NCBI RefSeq assembly: GCF_000003815.2
Contig: NC_049995.1
Span: 10,545,409-10,609,408 of the forward strand
Direction of reading: 5' to 3'
Length of the DNA stretch: 64,000 nucleotides
DNA from: Branchiostoma floridae
Taxonomy: Eukaryota > Chordata > Leptocardii > Amphioxiformes > Branchiostomatidae
The translations under genes were made by a program, and so were the position numbers. Position 1 is the first letter of the stretch; each line of letters begins with the position of its first letter. Under the pieces are notes generated by a model. That model was not told where the DNA came from. It saw only the letters and a list, made by a program, of their open reading frames with translations, and searched no databases. Below are positions 54,501 through 64,000 of this stretch, piece by piece.

Positions 54501-56761
54501 TAGCCGTGCGACTGTTATTGTCTATCGTTGTGGACAACGGTTGTCTTTAGACATATATGCGTTCAGAGTATTGCGGGACACCCGCGGTGCAGGATACCAT
54601 TGCGGTGCGTGCGTGACCCACAGTGACCGCTTGCTCGCAAATCAAAAATGGCGGGAGAATTCCTTATTTTCGTCAGGCGTTCAGGCCGTTTTCTGGATAT
54701 CCAGGAATCGTCCTCCTGTTCAGGCCGTTTTCTGGATATCCAGGATTCGTCCTGAGTCTGTTCAAGCCGTTTTCTGAATATCCAGGATTCGTCCTGAGCC
54801 TGTTCAAGCCGTTTTCTGGATATCCAGGATGTGGACCAGGCCTTGTGTGACAAAGGGACGCCATCTGGATGCTATTAACACGTTACCGTGAATGTGTCGC
54901 TATACGGAAAACAACTGTTACAGTAACTTTATCCCATCTTGACTGCCATTTGTTAATTCATTACGCAAAAAGCATTTTGGGCCTAATATGTAAGTAACAT
55001 GTAAACATCAAAGTATCATTATCAACATTCGTTTAAGTTCTGTAACACCAGGATCAACAGAATAAACTACACGATCTTCTTGCGGGGAGATACAAAGATG
55101 GCGGCTTTCTGACGAAAACAACATGCCCCCGCCCTCCGCATAGTTTCCTCCCTCGAAAACAGGAAGCTCCACCCCCACGTCCACGTTCTGGATAAACACC
55201 GTCGTCTATCCAGGAAACGTCCTGTTTGCGACGATTTCTGGATATCCAGGAATCGTCTTTCTGCTCAGGACGATTCCTGGATATCCAGGATTCGGCATAT
55301 TACGAAAGTTAGATAATGACGAAAGTTGGATACAACACAGCCTGTTGATGATGATGATGTTGATTATGGTTACGTATTACAAAGTCAATTAGCATCTGGG
55401 AAAGAGTATGGCAGTAGAACACACTACTGCAAGTTGAATGCCCTTCTATTGTAGCGAATGCGCAAATGTGTGGCCCGAAGGCTTTTGAAATGGAAATGAG
55501 CGCCACCCTATGTACTATCTCATATGTGTAGGACTTTAACTTTTAGGGGGGGGCACTTTTGAAAACCATACAACAAACCTTGACAAAGTTAACTCTGCCA
55601 ATGCAAATTACATATAGCGAAAAGTAGGCATTTTTTCCTTTTTTTTCTCACCATTTGATTTGATTGTCGTAATTAATTTACAGTCGAATCAGGCACTTGG
55701 GAACTTCCGGAGCAGAGGAATTTTTGGGGCCAATCGCAAACATATGATTCAAAACAAACCAACACCATAAACTTCAGCAGTCATTTTCGAAGAAGTCCTG
55801 TCGTTTATGTCAGCATTTCCAAATGGGACATGGGATCGGGCTACACTAACAGGTTTGTGGAATACCTTATTCTAATAATAAATAATGAAAATGAAAATAA
55901 TTAAAACTACGGGGACGGGTTTACTGGGCTTGAAACAAAAATTGTGGGTGAAAAAATATTCCGCATGAAAAAATAAAGTTCTCGAAACATCCCAGAAAAT
56001 GTGCAGTGAGAACTTTAAGGGCGGAAAAATGTGACCAAATTTTTACCGCTATCAGGAAAATTCATGATTGTCGAGTCCCTTTGGAAGAAGCCAATTTCCA
56101 GAATACTTCAACTTACTCAAGTTCCAATTTTTCCATTTTTCCATAAAAAAAACTTGGTGTTCTGAGATAATTTTCGCATTGTCACGCACAAAGTTTTCGA
56201 GCACACGAAACCCATCCCGCAATTCTCGTATCTGTATGTCTTTTTCATCTGAGCTACTTAATTAATATACTGATGTTGTGTACCTTTGTTTATTTTGATT
56301 GCAATTAGCGATCGGACATGCTTTAAAAAAATGCTATTTACTTAATTTTAGAAAAGAAAGAGAGAAAGAATGAAATGATAAACGCAAGAAAGAAAGAAAA
56401 AGAAAGAATGCAAGAAATAATGAACGAAAGAAGGAAAGAAAAAGAAAGAAGAAAGAAGGGAAAAGAGAGAACGAATAAATGAAAAAAAGAAAGAAAAGAA
56501 AAGAAAAGAAAGAATAAAGAAACGAAAGAAAGAAAAGAGAACTAAAAAGGGTTCTACAAAAAAAAGGTTTCTAGCCTGGTATTATTGTTGGAGGATGAAG
56601 GCTCAACTTGAATTTTAATGTTATTGTTGTTTTCATACAGCTTTTCGGTCCGTGTATACAACGTAGAGCCAAGCGGGTTTTCGATGACGTACGGGCGTGA
56701 CTCTGACGGGCAATTTTATGCCGGGACGGTAGAGTGGATAGCTGTGGGCAACCGGTATTAA
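48556..56761 (+). CDS. Secreted coiled-coil H-type lectin, gene C
   Basis: Five exons (48556-48655, 49724-49806, 51530-53537, 55684-55852, 56641-56761; phases 1,0,1,2) encode 826 aa. The signal peptide is MLSSACFLVFLFVWTGPRVA. About 700 residues of coiled coil follow, with one cysteine (KQTCSEE) near its start. The C-terminal lectin-like domain (about 731-826) shows FESGTWELP, NTINFSSHFRRSPVVYVSI, SKWDM, SVRVYNVEPSGFSMTYG and GTVEWIAVGNRY. Where gene B has GPWSDT this copy has GRDSDG, so the conserved tryptophan is absent and sugar binding may be changed or lost. Residues about 192-338 are nearly identical to gene B. GAGAGGCAGACGG before the start is shared with gene B. Intron 3 carries MITEs and a minisatellite, and intron 1 another MITE. 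Confidence 0.86.
48712..48976. mobile_element. AAGCTAAGGGC-family MITE, copy 2, intron 1 of gene C
   Basis: Ends AAGCTAAGGGTACAACCCAC and GCGGGTGTGCCCTTAGCTT. The interior matches 37703-38016 and is shorter by about 50 bp. A 194-codon frame on the opposite strand crosses this element and exon 1 and is not a gene. Confidence 0.75.
49988..50293. mobile_element. MITE with AAGGTGGGGTCACACC ends, intron 2 of gene C
   Basis: AAGGTGGGGTCACACCTGCG and CGCGGGTGTGACCCCACCTT are inverted repeats, extended inward by ATATATTTAAGTCCGT and ACGGACTTAAATATAT. A second inverted pair (CTCCACAGGTCGT, ACGACCTGTGGAG) sits inside. A partial relative lies at 62450-62525. Confidence 0.8.
51920..52360 (+). other. Conversion-like block in exon 3 of gene C
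   Basis: Partner of 41507-41947, with five substitutions in 441 bp. Four of the five change the amino acid (D/N, F/S, M/L, D/N) and one is silent. Confidence 0.85.
53867..54086. mobile_element. MITE family 1 copy in intron 3 of gene C
   Basis: Starts GGTATCTCACTGCC and ends GTGAGATGCCACC. Bases 53943-54085 are identical to 45130-45272. Confidence 0.75.
54170..55290. repeat. Minisatellite built on CTGGATATCCAGGA(T/A)TCGTCC
   Basis: Four or more units of about 45-55 bp lie at 54681-54832, with further copies at 55205-55290 and single ones near 54250. The core GGATATCC is itself palindromic. A larger duplication (GGATGCTATTAACACG-like, TGTGACGCTA-like) links about 54430-54480 with 54860-54912. 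It lies in intron 3 of gene C. Confidence 0.7.
56345..56545. repeat. (GAAA)n purine-rich microsatellite in intron 4 of gene C
   Basis: A strand-asymmetric GAAAGAAAG-type run of about 200 bp ending roughly 95 bp before exon 5. Confidence 0.9.
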
Positions 56762-56768
56762 AGGCATC

Positions 56769-56964
56769 GTAATACCCCCCTCACATTAGGCGAAAATCGA
56801 TCGGACGACGAGTCTGCGAGCTCTAAATTACGAGGAGGCATGACCCTGCTGCCGACGAAGAAATGCAGAGTGCCCCCTTCCCGTTAGGGTCATGCCTCCT
56901 CGTAATTTAGAGCTCGCACACTCATCGTCCGATCGATTTTCGCCTAGTGTGAGGGCGTTATTAC
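56769..56964. mobile_element. Foldback MITE with 79-bp arms directly after gene C
   Basis: Arms 56769-56847 and 56886-56964 are reverse complements with only about five mismatches, around a 38-bp loop. Phrases include GGCGAAAATCGATCGGACGA and GAGCTCTAAATTACGAGGAG. It starts 7 bp after the stop codon, so a transcript of gene C should carry this hairpin in its 3' UTR. Confidence 0.8.
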
Positions 56965-57072
56965 AATATTACAGCGTTAAAAGTGAACTTTTCTGGATAA
57001 GGCAATCTGTATAATATTGACATCTACTGCACTGTATTCTTACATTTACTTCATCATCACTTCATACTTTGA

Positions 57073-57194
57073 ACGGTTGATAACGGCCCAGAGACAAGTT
57101 GCACGAGAATATTCCTTATTATTGGAACCTCCCAAAATAAGGATTTGATCAGGAGTCCTCGTGCGACTTGTTTCTGTGCCGTTTTTAACGGCTC
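57073..57194. repeat. Inverted repeat, about 30-bp arms
   Basis: AACGGCCCAGAGACAAGTTG near 57082 pairs with CGACTTGTTTCTGTGCCGTT near 57163, with AACGG beyond. Its class is not identified. Confidence 0.5.
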
Positions 57195-57677
57195 AATTTA
57201 TGAAATAATGGTTTAAATGTACTAAAAGGGTGCATTACATGTCAATACTATACATGTACAGAATGCCTTATTCAGAATGTAAAAAAAACATATGTCAGAG
57301 AAAGATGATTATTATGGCTGATGTTACTAGCCATTTTGTATATATCAAAGATTCAGTGATTTCAATGTTTTGTGTGGATGCGGTGTTGCAGACAATTTTA
57401 GTAATTCGTTTTTTTTTCACACGGAAATAACGTTGTAACATTTACATCAATATCATGCACTATTGCTTACGTCACGATTTTTGTTGCTAGTCTTTTTTAA
57501 GAATCAGTAAAAGTTTTGCTTTGAAACTTTATCACCGTGTGTTTTGTTTTCAGTGTATCGACGATGTTTCCCATTTTAAGGGCAAATGTATACGACGTTT
57601 TAAAATTTACTTCCCTGTCTTTGCGAAAGTATTGTTGTCATCTAACAATTATGAGAATAATAAGAAAAAGTGTAAAG

Positions 57678-57777
57678 NNNNNNNNNNNNNNNNNNNNNNN
57701 NNNNNNNNNNNNNNNNNNNNNNNNNNNNNNNNNNNNNNNNNNNNNNNNNNNNNNNNNNNNNNNNNNNNNNNNNNNNN
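57678..57777. other. Assembly gap, 100 N
   Basis: Run of exactly 100 N. Confidence 0.98.
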
Positions 57778-57839
57778 TAGCATAAGGACCGGTCTAGGAG
57801 TTTGAACTCCAATGCCTTTAGGTTTTTTAGTCCAAAAAC

Positions 57840-58080
57840 CTTAATAACCTTGGTCCCTTTATTTACGATCTTCGGGTTTATCGATAGAAGATCGGCCATA
57901 TTTAAGATCGACAGAAAGTTGCGTGTATTTTTTTTACCTGAAAACCGTCCCTGTCACATACTTTGTACCTTGTATAATTGTTGTGCAATAAAGTTGTTAT
58001 TATAAGCTCGAGGCTCGAGCGATTGCCGCATAATCGTCGTCCGACCGATTTTCGCCAAATGTGACAGTGGTATAACCGCA
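57840..58080. mobile_element. Repeat element, second copy of the CTGTCACAT family
   Basis: It matches 40733-40985 across AAAACCGTCCCTGTCACATA, GTTGTGCAATAAAGTT and GATTTTCGCCAAATGTGACA. Confidence 0.6.
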
Positions 58081-58364
58081 ACGCCACGGTGACACCAATC
58101 TTCTGGTGGCCACAATTAGATTACATGTCGTGGGAAGTTAATCACACTCTCTCGGTCTTGTGACGTTATTCCCGCCTGATCTAATTTTCTCAGTGTGCGT
58201 AGTTTGCTCCTTGTTGTGCGTAACCAATGTCAACGATATTATAAGGGTTGATTGTGAACCGTAACGCAATAGTTCTGGGGAGAGCTGTTGTCACGGTAAA
58301 CTTAAAAGGACTGGTCGACAACAAGGCACCAAAAAATGAACTCAATTTTACCTGAAGAAAACGG

Positions 58365-58465
58365 TAGGGTCGTATGACGTAACTGTAGGGCATTTGTCTC
58401 AGAATCCAGAGGTCGTGGGTTCGAATGCTACCAACCTTGTGTCCTTGAAAAGGCACTGTACTAAT
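58365..58465 (+). mobile_element. SINE head of the family seen at 15156
   Basis: The B box is GGGTTCGAATGC near 58418, followed by CTTGTGTCCTTGAAAAGGCA, the same order as at 15204-15260. It runs straight into the tandem foldback repeats. Confidence 0.5.
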
Positions 58466-59310
58466 CTCCAAGCAGATCATACGGTAGCTAAGATATAGTA
58501 TCAGAAGCTCAGGTAGAGGAGTGAATCCGGCGTAGGTGTGTGTATGGCTACCGGTGTCCGCCTAGCTATACGCCTTGGCCAGCTTTGATACCCTGTTATG
58601 GCACCCTGACGGTTTTTGTAAAAAGTGCAGGCCCCCATATGTCCCCATATCAGATTAAATATTTGTGAATATAAGTACCACAAGTGGTCTAATATAAAAT
58701 AAAAAACTAAACTGATACAGTAGTTTCAACTAAACTAATGGTAAATAGTGTTATGCAACCGATCTTGTGTCCTTGAAAAGGCACTACACTAATCTCCAAG
58801 CAGATCCTACGGTAGCTAAGAAATAGTATCAAAAGCTGGAAGAGAGGTGAAGCCGGCCTAGGAGTGTGTTTGACTACCGTTGCACGTCTGACTCCCTTTG
58901 GACGGCTATACTCCTTGGCCAGCTTTGATACTATGTTATGGCACCCTGACGGTTTTTGTAAAAAGTGCAGGTCCCCATATCAGATTATATATTTGTGAAT
59001 ATAAGTGCCACAAGTGGTCTAATGGATGAAAATGAAAAAAAAAACTAAACTGATACAGTAGTTTCATCAACTAAACTTATGGCAAACATGTTATGAAACC
59101 GATCTTGTGTCCTTGAAAAGCCACTACACTAATCTCCAAGCAGATCCTACGGTAGCATAAGATAGTATCAGAGGCTGGCAGAGGAGTTAAGCCGGCCTAG
59201 GAGTGTGCTTGGCTACCGTTGCACGTCCGACTCCCTTTGGCCGGCTACCCTCCTTGGCCAGCTTTGATACTATGTTATGACACCGTAGGATCTGCTTGGA
59301 GAGTAGCGCA
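58434..59310. repeat. Three tandem units of a foldback element, 328-340 bp each
   Basis: TTGTGTCCTTGAAAAG starts at about 58436, 58764 and 59104. Each unit continues CTAATCTCCAAGCAGATC, then an arm GGTAGC(A)TAAGA.ATAGTATC and its partner TTTGATACTATGTTATG. The third unit ends CGTAGGATCTGCTTGGAGA, the inverted form of its start. The same element, split by a LINE, is at 44597-45047. Confidence 0.7.
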
Positions 59311-60325
59311 ACACGTTTTTTCCACTCCAACCAGTTGTAAAAATAGATACCTGACTTCGGTTGGGAAAGTAAAAGCCGGTGGTAGGAGAGGGTCAGTTTA
59401 TCGTACCCTAGATACAATGAATAATCACACTGTCCATATCGCCTGAAAATGACCATTTATTCGTTTGACCTGCATTACCGACAGTCAAGATCGCCCAACT
59501 AGCCGTGACTATATAAAGATATCTCAGTATGTTTCACAAAGAGATTAAAAAACATTATATAAACGATAGTATTATGATGTTTCCTATAGAAATACAAGAT
59601 ATTTTTTAGATCATTTCCAATAGTTTAGTTGAAACTGCTGTATCAGTTTAGTTGTTGTTGTTTTTTATCTTTTCTTTTTCATCCATTAGACTACTTGTGG
59701 TCACTTGTGCATTTAGCCTACAGGCATGAACATGCAATATCATTGCGAAAAAGAGCTGGGGGGAGGGGGGAGGGGGGTACAAGTACAATATGTATGGTTT
59801 CCATAATAACCTTTATTCTTTTGGTCACTTTGTATTTCACCTATCATAAAATTTTCACATTACGATTATGATAAACAAAATTCCTATCAACATCACGAAG
59901 CATGGAGTGTCAACGGAGAAGTATGGCATGTAGTAATAAAACATTCCGATATGAATATAAAAGGGCTAAGAAAATGCGAACCCCTGCTAAGTTTTCCCGA
60001 CTGGATTCACAATATGAAATCTGATATAGGAACCTGCACTTTTTATAAAAACCGCTAGGGGTCCCCACATCCGGGTACTTACTACTAGACAAATGTCTGC
60101 TATAAACAAAATGTAATGAATTGACGAGTACATAAACAAATAGCTGCAATTGAGAATAAAAGGATAGCGAAATTCATTCCTACTGTGACGTTTGGTATAA
60201 GCTGAAGTTGTCGATGCTATGGTATCAAATTCTCATTTAAACTTTGATATAGTGCTATACACACACCACTGGAACTCTAGTTGTATACATAGTCGCAGGA
60301 AATCCTTGTCGTACCCGGTAAAGGT
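59311..60325. other. Intergenic, no gene recognised
   Basis: Parts of the preceding repeat recur (AACTGCTGTATCAGTTTAGT near 59632, inverted). A G-rich run lies at 59757-59778. Confidence 0.4.
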
Positions 60326-60568
60326 GGTATCTCACTGAGCATGAGGCACCGGTGCGGCACTGCGGGGTTTGTTCACTGCGGCACTGTTGTGTTATTTTCG
60401 CCGATCTTTTTTTTATAATTCAGGTACTGTGTAATGCGTACACGTATGGCTTAGAAGACAACAAAATACACAAAACGTAAGAAATTCGTTCTTTATCCCT
60501 GAAATTCATTGAATATATCTTTCGAATCCTGGAGTGCCGCACTAGTGCCCTAATTGCAGTGAGATTAA
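60326..60568. mobile_element. MITE family 1 copy, intergenic
   Basis: Ends GGTATCTCACTGAGCATGAG and CCCTAATTGCAGTGAGAT, with GCACCGGTGCGGCACTGCGG inside the left end. Confidence 0.75.
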
Positions 60569-60801
60569 CTCTTGACATACCCAGTCACTTTTCAGTTTCC
60601 AAACCATTGTAAGTAGCGGGCGTTGTTACTGCACAGTAGAAAAACTGGGGGAACTCATTTCTTCTTCTTCCTCGTACCATACAATACAGGGTTTTCACTG
60701 ACGCCATACTTATTCATCATGAGAATTTGAATCCTCCTTCGACTATTTTGGCGGGTAATTGAATTAAGCAGTCGTATCTTTGGGAAGCCGATCGAATGAT
60801 T

Positions 60802-60988
60802 TTGGAGCACGCAGACACGCCGTAGAACTTTGCGTGCAGGCAAAACTTTGTGTGCCATCGGGCTGTGGATTCGCCCCCCGTACGCGACAGTACGGGCGAC
60901 GCGCCTGCCCTGTACAGCCTGAACGTTTTCAGAAATACATGGCGGCCGTGACCTCCCCAAAAAGGACGGACAAATTGCACGCTGTAAT
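60802..60988. mobile_element. AAGCTAAGGGC-family MITE, partial inverted copy
   Basis: ATTCGCCCCCCGTACGCGAC, GTACAGCCTGAACGTTTTC and GACGGACAAATTGCACG are reverse-complement matches to the interior of 37703-38016. Terminal repeats are missing. Confidence 0.6.
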
Positions 60989-61950
60989 CCAACATGGCGC
61001 AGATGACGTTAAATGTAAAGCCTGTATAAGTACAATAAGAATACGTCTCTATTTGAACTTTAATCTTCTACTCTTATCCCCTTGTAATTATGTACACATA
61101 TTTGATTAGCCACCAATTTACGACAATCAATGACTTTGATACAAGACTTAGACCCGGGTAAGCCCTTATCCTTTTCCCATGGTCGGTATAGCTGTTTGGT
61201 TTATACTTCAACAATGCCCTTTCTGTATAGCGAAGGAATAACATTCTCACAAAGCATTTCTATGTTAGGCTAATCTGATTTCATTACATGGATGACGTCC
61301 ATTCGGCAACCAAAAATTGATGCGAGCATATATGAAACAAAGTTGGAAAAATACACACTTTCCTTCTATATGAAATGTAAGTAGTCATGGAGATTAGAAT
61401 GACTGAAGATACAAACTGAAAATACAGAACATAGTACAACACAATATATGCTTTATTTTTTGTATTTTTGCATCTTCTTCGTTGGCTTTCCAACGCATAT
61501 ACATCAATATTCGAGTGTAAGTTCATCTGTGACGGTAGTCAACATTATGTTACAAATTTAAGCTTTATTCCCGAACACAGAATAAAGCACTCACCATCAG
61601 GCTTTCGATCAGTCCTCTGATCCTTATCAAGTTGAAATGACCCAAAAGCCTAAGTTACACATCCAGACCGGAAGTGTGACGTCAGCAATGGGTCATAGAT
61701 ATACGTTGATTTTGCAGCTTCTTTATATGATTGACTGTAGTTTCACAAAGTTATGACGGAAAACGGACAAAAAACTATTTGCGTGTGGATGCCATCCACA
61801 AAATCAAGTTAGTGTGGACTTCGCGAAAATTAAACATTTGGTGATTTACATAATACAATTCAGCAGAGCAATTTCTCAGAGTTAAGATCACGGTAAATAC
61901 GAAAATCTTTTATAAAGCCTTGTGAGAACTCATTTGGTTGAGTGCAGTGG
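60989..61950. other. Intergenic upstream of lectin gene D
   Basis: No coding sequence is recognised. ACCGGAAGTGTGACGTCAGC at 61667-61686 joins an ETS core and a full CRE about 370 bp before the start of gene D. TGCCATCCACAAAATCAAGTTA near 61789 resembles a phrase downstream of gene A at 30931. Confidence 0.4.
61668..61684 (+). promoter_or_regulatory. ETS plus CRE sites upstream of lectin gene D
   Basis: CCGGAAGTG directly followed by TGACGTCA. It resembles the membrane-gene block but has two extra bases between cores. A link to gene D is only positional. Confidence 0.3.
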
Positions 61951-61952
61951 TG

Positions 61953-61960
61953 TATAAAAG
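61953..61960 (+). promoter_or_regulatory. TATA box of lectin gene D
   Basis: TATAAAAG, a strong TATA match, 101 bp before the ATG. That spacing equals the 102 bp in gene A. Confidence 0.55.
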
Positions 61961-62053
61961 TCGTTGAGGTTTTAGAAGCAGTAGAATTTTGCCGGACTTG
62001 GTGCAAGACGGTTGCAATTTTATACTACGGTGTTCGGCCATCTTTGTTCAGAG

Positions 62054-63490
62054 ATGACTCGTTCCCAGGCAGCCACTCTCGTTCTCTTTGTCTTCTGCTT
62101 CGGGATCAATGAGGGGAGTATCGACTTTTGGAAAAACTTACACGGTAAGTGCATTTTCTACTTGTTATATGAGTTATCATATAGAATAGGGATATCCGTG
62201 TATACTTAGCTCAACTGGTAGCAGTGTCCAAGTTGAACTCCCTGTTCCAATCTATTTCTTGGCGCTCTTTTCTGGAAAATGTTCTTTTGCACAACATGCA
62301 CACATGTTACGAAGAAGAGTTTTTCCATACGCAGTCATATGCACAATACGCACCTCATACGCGTAGGTGATGGCGTGCGTATGTATGCATGTGTACCTAA
62401 AACTGACACACAAAAAAGATTGAGATGCCTATGAGGTGTGTTTTGTGCGTACGACTTCGTATGAAAAAATGCCAATACGGACCTCAAACGGAATCAATAT
62501 ACACGTTTGTGTGGCTGCACCTTTAACAATGTGATCTTTGAAATATTATAAGTACATAAAATACCTTATGAAAATTTATTTTGTATCGTAAGTCCCGTCT
62601 GGCCGTCACATAACAACATAAATATTCATCACTCTCCTTTTCCGTTTCAGATGCCGCTGAGAAAGGAAAGGCGGACTTGATGAAGAATATTGAAGACCAC
62701 GTGAAGAACATACAGGTTTTCCATTATTTCCATTATCCGTTTTTTTCCGTTAGTTTAAATTTTTGAATCCTTCGCACTCTCAATCTCTTACTTTGTTCTG
62801 ATATTGTTGCCCTATTTTACATCCATGTAAAAACTCTACCGTAACGCAAGGTTTTCTTGTTAGCGATCTTGCGGTTGGAACAAGAGTCTGGGGTTCAGAT
62901 CCCCGTCCAGTTAATAGCTGCGTCTAAATCAAGGTTTCCAGACCACCGATACAACGGCGCTTTGTTAAATGTGGTATCTCACTGCATTTGGGGCGCCGGT
63001 GCGGCACTGCGGGGTCCCTTCACTGCGGCCGGGAAAGTTGTGTATGCATTCTTCAACATGCTGTAAGCTAGGGGTATCTCACTGCATATGGAGAACCGGT
63101 GCGGCACTGCGGGGTTCGAAAGATACTCAACGAATTTCAGAGATAAAGAACGAATTTTCTAAAGTTTTGTGTATTTTTGATTCCTTCTAAGTCATACTTT
63201 TACGTATTACGCAATATCTAAATTTAAAAAAAATCGGCGAAAGTAACACAATGATATTGCCGCAGTAAACGAACCCCGCAGTGCCGCACCGGTGCCCGAA
63301 ATCCAGTCATGAGACCTTCACAGATTTCTCCACAGACCACGGCAGAAAACGCCCATGCTAAGTGGAACCTCATCACCGTGAACAACCAACGCATCAAGAA
63401 ACTGGAAACAGATCTGGCCGCCGTTTCATCCACCGTGCGCCGTCTGGACCAGACCATGCGCCAGCTCGCGTCCCAGCAAAATAAACTGAG
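62054..63490 (+). CDS. Coiled-coil lectin family member, gene D, 5' part only
   Basis: Exon 1 (62054-62144) encodes a signal peptide and a short stretch (MTRSQAATLVLFVFCFGINE, then FWKNLHG) and ends in phase 1. Exon 2 (62651-62715) encodes charged helix ending in phase 0 (weak donor GTTTTC). A third exon at 63324-63490 (or from 63336, both acceptors in frame) reads TTAENAHAKW, RIKKLETDLAAVSSTVRRLD and QTMRQLASQQNKLR and ends in phase 2. Signal peptide, exon 1-2 phases and helical start match genes A-C, but the third exon is about 160 bp instead of 2 kb and leaves in another phase, so the stalk is shorter or cut into more exons. The lectin domain, if present, lies beyond the window. Its membership in the family is inferred from layout and position. 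Confidence 0.6.
62335..62525. mobile_element. Partial MITE related to 49988-50293, intron 1 of gene D
   Basis: GGACCTCAAACGGAATCAAT and the CACCTTTAA end resemble the right end at 50250-50293. The left side has ACGCACCTCATACGC-like phrases only. Confidence 0.4.
62973..63030. mobile_element. MITE family 1, left end only, intron 2 of gene D
   Basis: GGTATCTCACTGCATTTGGG, then GCCGGTGCGGCACTGCGG. The rest is missing. Confidence 0.6.
63074..63316. mobile_element. MITE family 1 copy abutting exon 3 of gene D
   Basis: Starts GGTATCTCACTGCATATGG and ends GTGCCCGAAATCCAGTCATG then AGACC. The interior is reversed relative to 60326. Its right end lies 7 bp before the proposed exon 3 boundary at 63324, so it makes up the 3' end of the intron. 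Confidence 0.7.
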
Positions 63491-64000
63491 GTACTTATGT
63501 CTAGGGCTGAAAATCCAGGTACATGTACGGTACAGGTCCAGAGGATTCGGTTCTCCTGGATCTAAGTGTTGGTGAAAACGTATGAATGGGCAATACTCAA
63601 AACAATGGTCCATTTCCCTACAAAGGGTTTGATGATCCGACGTCTGAAACTCTATATCCATGTACTCAACACGAACCGCATCTGCTTTAGACCAAGTTTG
63701 ACTGTAGAAACTTGGTAAAAATGACTATCAACTCTCCTTTACTCGTACCAGACTTTAAGGTTTTTCACTAGACATTCTACTTTATTCTGTTTTTGTTACT
63801 TTGTTGGACCTGTAACTCACAAAACACACGATCGCGCGAACGCCTGCCGTTTTCATCTGTCTTTTATTTTCGAATCGGTCCAAAATCCGGTGAACTCATT
63901 ATTTTCAGGTCCGGTTTTTCTGTACAGGTCCAACAAGAAAAACGGTTTTGTATCGATACATCGTACCGGTACCCACTCCTAAATGTTGTGTGTGTTTCTT
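63491..64000 (+). other. Intron 3 of gene D or flank, runs off the window
   Basis: No further exon is recognised. AGGTACATGTACGGTACAGG near 63518 and CAGGTCC phrases near 63909-63933 recur. A GCGCGAACGCC stretch is at 63834. Confidence 0.35.

Overview
The window reads as invertebrate chordate nuclear DNA, most likely from an amphioxus (cephalochordate). This is inferred from small GT-AG introns, short tandem gene families, heavy loading with short inverted-repeat transposons (MITEs), tRNA-headed SINEs, and microsatellites inside introns. No bacterial, organellar or viral gene was seen. Two assembly gaps of 100 N each lie at 15427-15526 and 57678-57777.

The left half (about 6.4-19.3 kb) holds a tandem, same-strand cluster of four short genes. 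Each encodes a 117-141 residue single-pass membrane protein with a glycine-rich outer segment, a GW(E/G)(G/S)DW juxtamembrane signature, one hydrophobic helix ending in CC, and a basic cytoplasmic tail. Two of the four end in -REQVIV, which looks like a PDZ ligand. I do not recognise the family. Three copies share a promoter-like ETS/CRE block (CCGGAAGTGACGTA or close) just upstream of an ATGGCG start.

The right half (about 23.3-64 kb) holds a second tandem, same-strand family. It has three complete five-exon genes (835, 847 and 826 aa) and the first part of a divergent fourth. Each complete gene encodes a signal peptide, about 670-700 residues of almost cysteine-free coiled coil (mostly one exon of about 2 kb), and a C-terminal H-type lectin domain split over the last two exons. 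Splice phases (1,0,1,2) are the same in all three. These look like secreted, multimerising stalk-and-head lectins. Genes B and C share a 441-bp block with only five differences inside otherwise clearly diverged exons, a strong sign of gene conversion.

The rest is intergenic and intronic repeat. It includes a roughly 185-bp tandem array (2.4-4.2 kb), a near-perfect 70-nt hairpin, at least six MITE families (several nested, one with a 10-bp target duplication, one inserted at TA in an ATT microsatellite), a possible 4.9-kb TTAA-bounded DNA element, a LINE 3' fragment, and SINEs. Apart from the two families, no other intact gene could be supported. All exon boundaries are read by eye from splice consensus, reading phase and comparison of paralogues.
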